From Niabella yanshanensis (GTDB lineage Bacteria > Bacteroidota > Bacteroidia > Chitinophagales > Chitinophagaceae): a DNA stretch of 64,000 nt. Both the position numbers and the translations under genes were made by a program. Position 1 is the stretch's first letter. Every line of letters starts with the position of its first letter. Below the pieces are notes generated by a model. It worked only from the letters and a program-made list of their open reading frames with translations, did not search any database and was not told the origin of the DNA. Location of the stretch: the NCBI RefSeq assembly GCF_034424215.1, contig NZ_CP139960.1, positions 1,984,001-2,048,000 on the forward strand, in the 5' to 3' direction. Shown here one piece after another: positions 63,501-64,000 of the stretch.

Positions 63501-64000
63501 GGGCACATTATTATCGGTAATCGCCGCCTGCAGTTCTATACTGTCCGCCAGCATACCGCTTAGCTGTATGTTGAGGTTTGAATTGAGCACAACATCCTGG
63601 TTATTTCCAAAACCCACCTGGCGACCAAAGCTACCCTGGGCATTGATGGTTCCAAAATTAAACAGCTCTTTTTGTCGGTCAGCCCTGTTATAAGGCGCTC
63701 TTATAGGCGCCGCAGAAAACAATACCAGGCTATCAAAATTCATACGTTGCAATGCCCCGTTCAGCTTAAAAGGAAAAACACGGTACTTTACCCAAACCAC
63801 AGAATCCGTCGGCGGTAATTTCCAATACAGCGCTGCGTTAATGTAATCCAACGTGTATTGAAGGCTGTCTATCCCTTCTACTCTAAAGCTACTCGGGATG
63901 ATGCTTAATGTATCCAGCCTGACTCCGGTGCCCGGAGTAACAATGATCTTTTTATATCTTAAATTATTAGAGCTATTGACAGGAGACTGCCCCTGCGCTT
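60567..64000 (-). CDS. Very large outer-membrane beta-barrel protein, 5' end off the window
   Basis: Over 1,140 residues visible. The frame is open to the window edge, where AQGQSPVNSSNN looks like the start of the mature protein, so only the signal is probably missing. The N-terminal part has INAQGSFGRQVGFGNNQDVV, IQLSGMLADSIELQAAITD and QLNEFDEVYIRF, recalling SprA-like or translocation-type barrels. The remainder is long runs of alternating strands (WMLTSSLQIAKKS, LLSYIKGTSFRVTTGYKRE) ending GRASITAIF, an outer-membrane insertion tail. No TonB plug was seen. Function unknown. Confidence 0.75.
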   Translation of the reverse strand, partial: AQGQSPVNSSNNLRYKKIIVTPGTGVRLDTLSIIPSSFRVEGIDSLQYTLDYINAALYWKLPPTDSVVWVKYRVFPFKLNGALQRMNFDSLVLFSAAPIRAPYNRADRQKELFNFGTINAQGSFGRQVGFGNNQDVVLNSNLNIQLSGMLADSIELQAAITDNNVPIQPDGNTRQLNEFDEVYIRFKKKNWQLNIGDMDLREDRSYFLKFYKRLQGISFQTVNNISKRTQSNTLVSGSIAKGKFTRNILQGLEGNQGPYRLSGANGETFFIILANTERVFIDGALLQRGEDQDYVINYNTAEITFTPRRMITKDSRIQVEFEYADRNFLNTNIYAMQELNFNNKVKLKVGYFNNSDAKNSSINQVLDTRQKQFLFDIGDSIQNAYYPSVATDTLTAGKILYERVYDTIDNVVDSFYRYATNPETAKYNLAFTDVGPGRGNYIADNGNANGKVFVYIAPVNGVRQGSYEPVVLLVAPRKQQILTLGIDYHISANTILKTELATSKYDVNTLSSLNDNDDNGYAAKVNLSNNRLLREKNKLSLVSSLDYEYVQQRFQPLERLRDVEFTRDWGLPLVAQRATENIIKASAGLRADNGNAVQYAFMNYNRSDDYNGFQNALTQFTNWKNWGFNNQFVITNYKTSSYEGYFLKPIVDISKKLSWMDNWIIGGRYTLEENVNRNTHNDSLNFTSFSFDTYTAYLKSSPEKRNRYGINFYTRSDKYPVGKELVRADRSYNLNLQAELLSNANRQFYLNTTFRKLKIYNDEVSAQTEDNTVLARAEYQMNEWNGFLNGNVLYEVGSGQEQKRDYAYLEVPPGTGQYTWIDYNEDGVQQLNEFELAAFADQARFIRIFTPTNEYIKANYTTLNYSLNITPRQLWGNQTKGMKSFLSKWMLTSSLQIAKKSMAEGLFEFNPFSYGLADSNLITLTTTLANTLSFNRQSNKWGVDLSNLRNNNKAFLTYGYESRQNNEWLLKYRHFLSSSITLNMNALRGVNALYTDDVLFDNRNYEINRNNGELLLSYIKGTSFRVTTGYKREHKKNAGIYGGETSLSNAFTAETKYNILQSASVTGKFTYNGLKYSAGANSAQTTVGYIMLDGLLPGTNLLWNLQVTKRLLNNLELNFQYDGRKPGNTRTIHTGRASITAIF

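Overview
The window looks like a chromosomal stretch from a Bacteroidota member, most likely family Chitinophagaceae. Reasons: promoter -7 boxes of the form TAnnTTTG instead of TATAAT, an HU-CCDC81/SPOR protein, a GH97 enzyme, a Wzi/RemB-like barrel, many SPII lipoproteins, an ME-PTA type malic enzyme and DUF4142/DUF922 proteins. The genus cannot be fixed from sequence alone. Most of the window is core chromosome with short operons on both strands. There is no rRNA operon, prophage, intact transposase or CRISPR array, and one tRNA (Arg, UCU).

Layout. 1-3.9 kb: prfB (partial, with a programmed +1 frameshift) and a CHASE/PAS histidine kinase overlapping a single-domain response regulator. 3.9-10.6 kb: a four-gene operon resembling planctomycete-type cytochrome clusters, in transcription order a PSCyt1-DUF1549-DUF1553 protein, a Tat-exported DUF1501 protein, a TIM-barrel isomerase/epimerase and a DUF2231-cytochrome c-LRR membrane protein. 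10.6-17.1 kb: an rRNA m5C methyltransferase, then sucB (E2 with two lipoyl domains) and sucA, separated by an orphan LuxR-type regulator on the opposite strand. 17.3-33 kb: housekeeping and recycling genes: rpsT, murQ with an amino-sugar kinase, a CtpA-type protease, cystathionine beta-synthase, a RemB-like barrel, pyrC, a stand-alone MutS-type ATPase, engB, a GntR-type regulator, ubiE/menG and a metal-receptor-like protein.

33-47 kb is more accessory: an exported formylglycine-generating-enzyme homologue with both catalytic cysteines; a palindrome plus promoter driving a 19-codon ORF with four consecutive cysteine codons; a PepSY/histidine kinase/OmpR set; an ankyrin lipoprotein; a sugar porter next to a GH28 pectinase; a GH97 glycosidase; and two decayed genes (a small secreted protein and a GIY-YIG nuclease). 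47-64 kb: pyrF, sdaA, two FKBP lipoproteins, an HU/SPOR protein, a ParE-type toxin-antitoxin pair, a second S41 protease, maeB, an MlaE/MlaF pair, sucD, an unknown lipoprotein and a very large outer-membrane barrel that runs off the right edge.

Central carbon metabolism is well represented (2-oxoglutarate dehydrogenase E1/E2, succinyl-CoA synthetase alpha, malic enzyme, serine deaminase), as is pyrimidine synthesis (pyrC, pyrF). The points most worth a second look are the cytochrome/DUF1501 operon, the cysteine-rich leader ORF under a perfect palindrome, a REP-like palindrome inserted in frame into pyrC, an amber codon in the signal peptide of a DUF922 gene, and several promoters lying so close to their ATG that the mRNAs should be leaderless.
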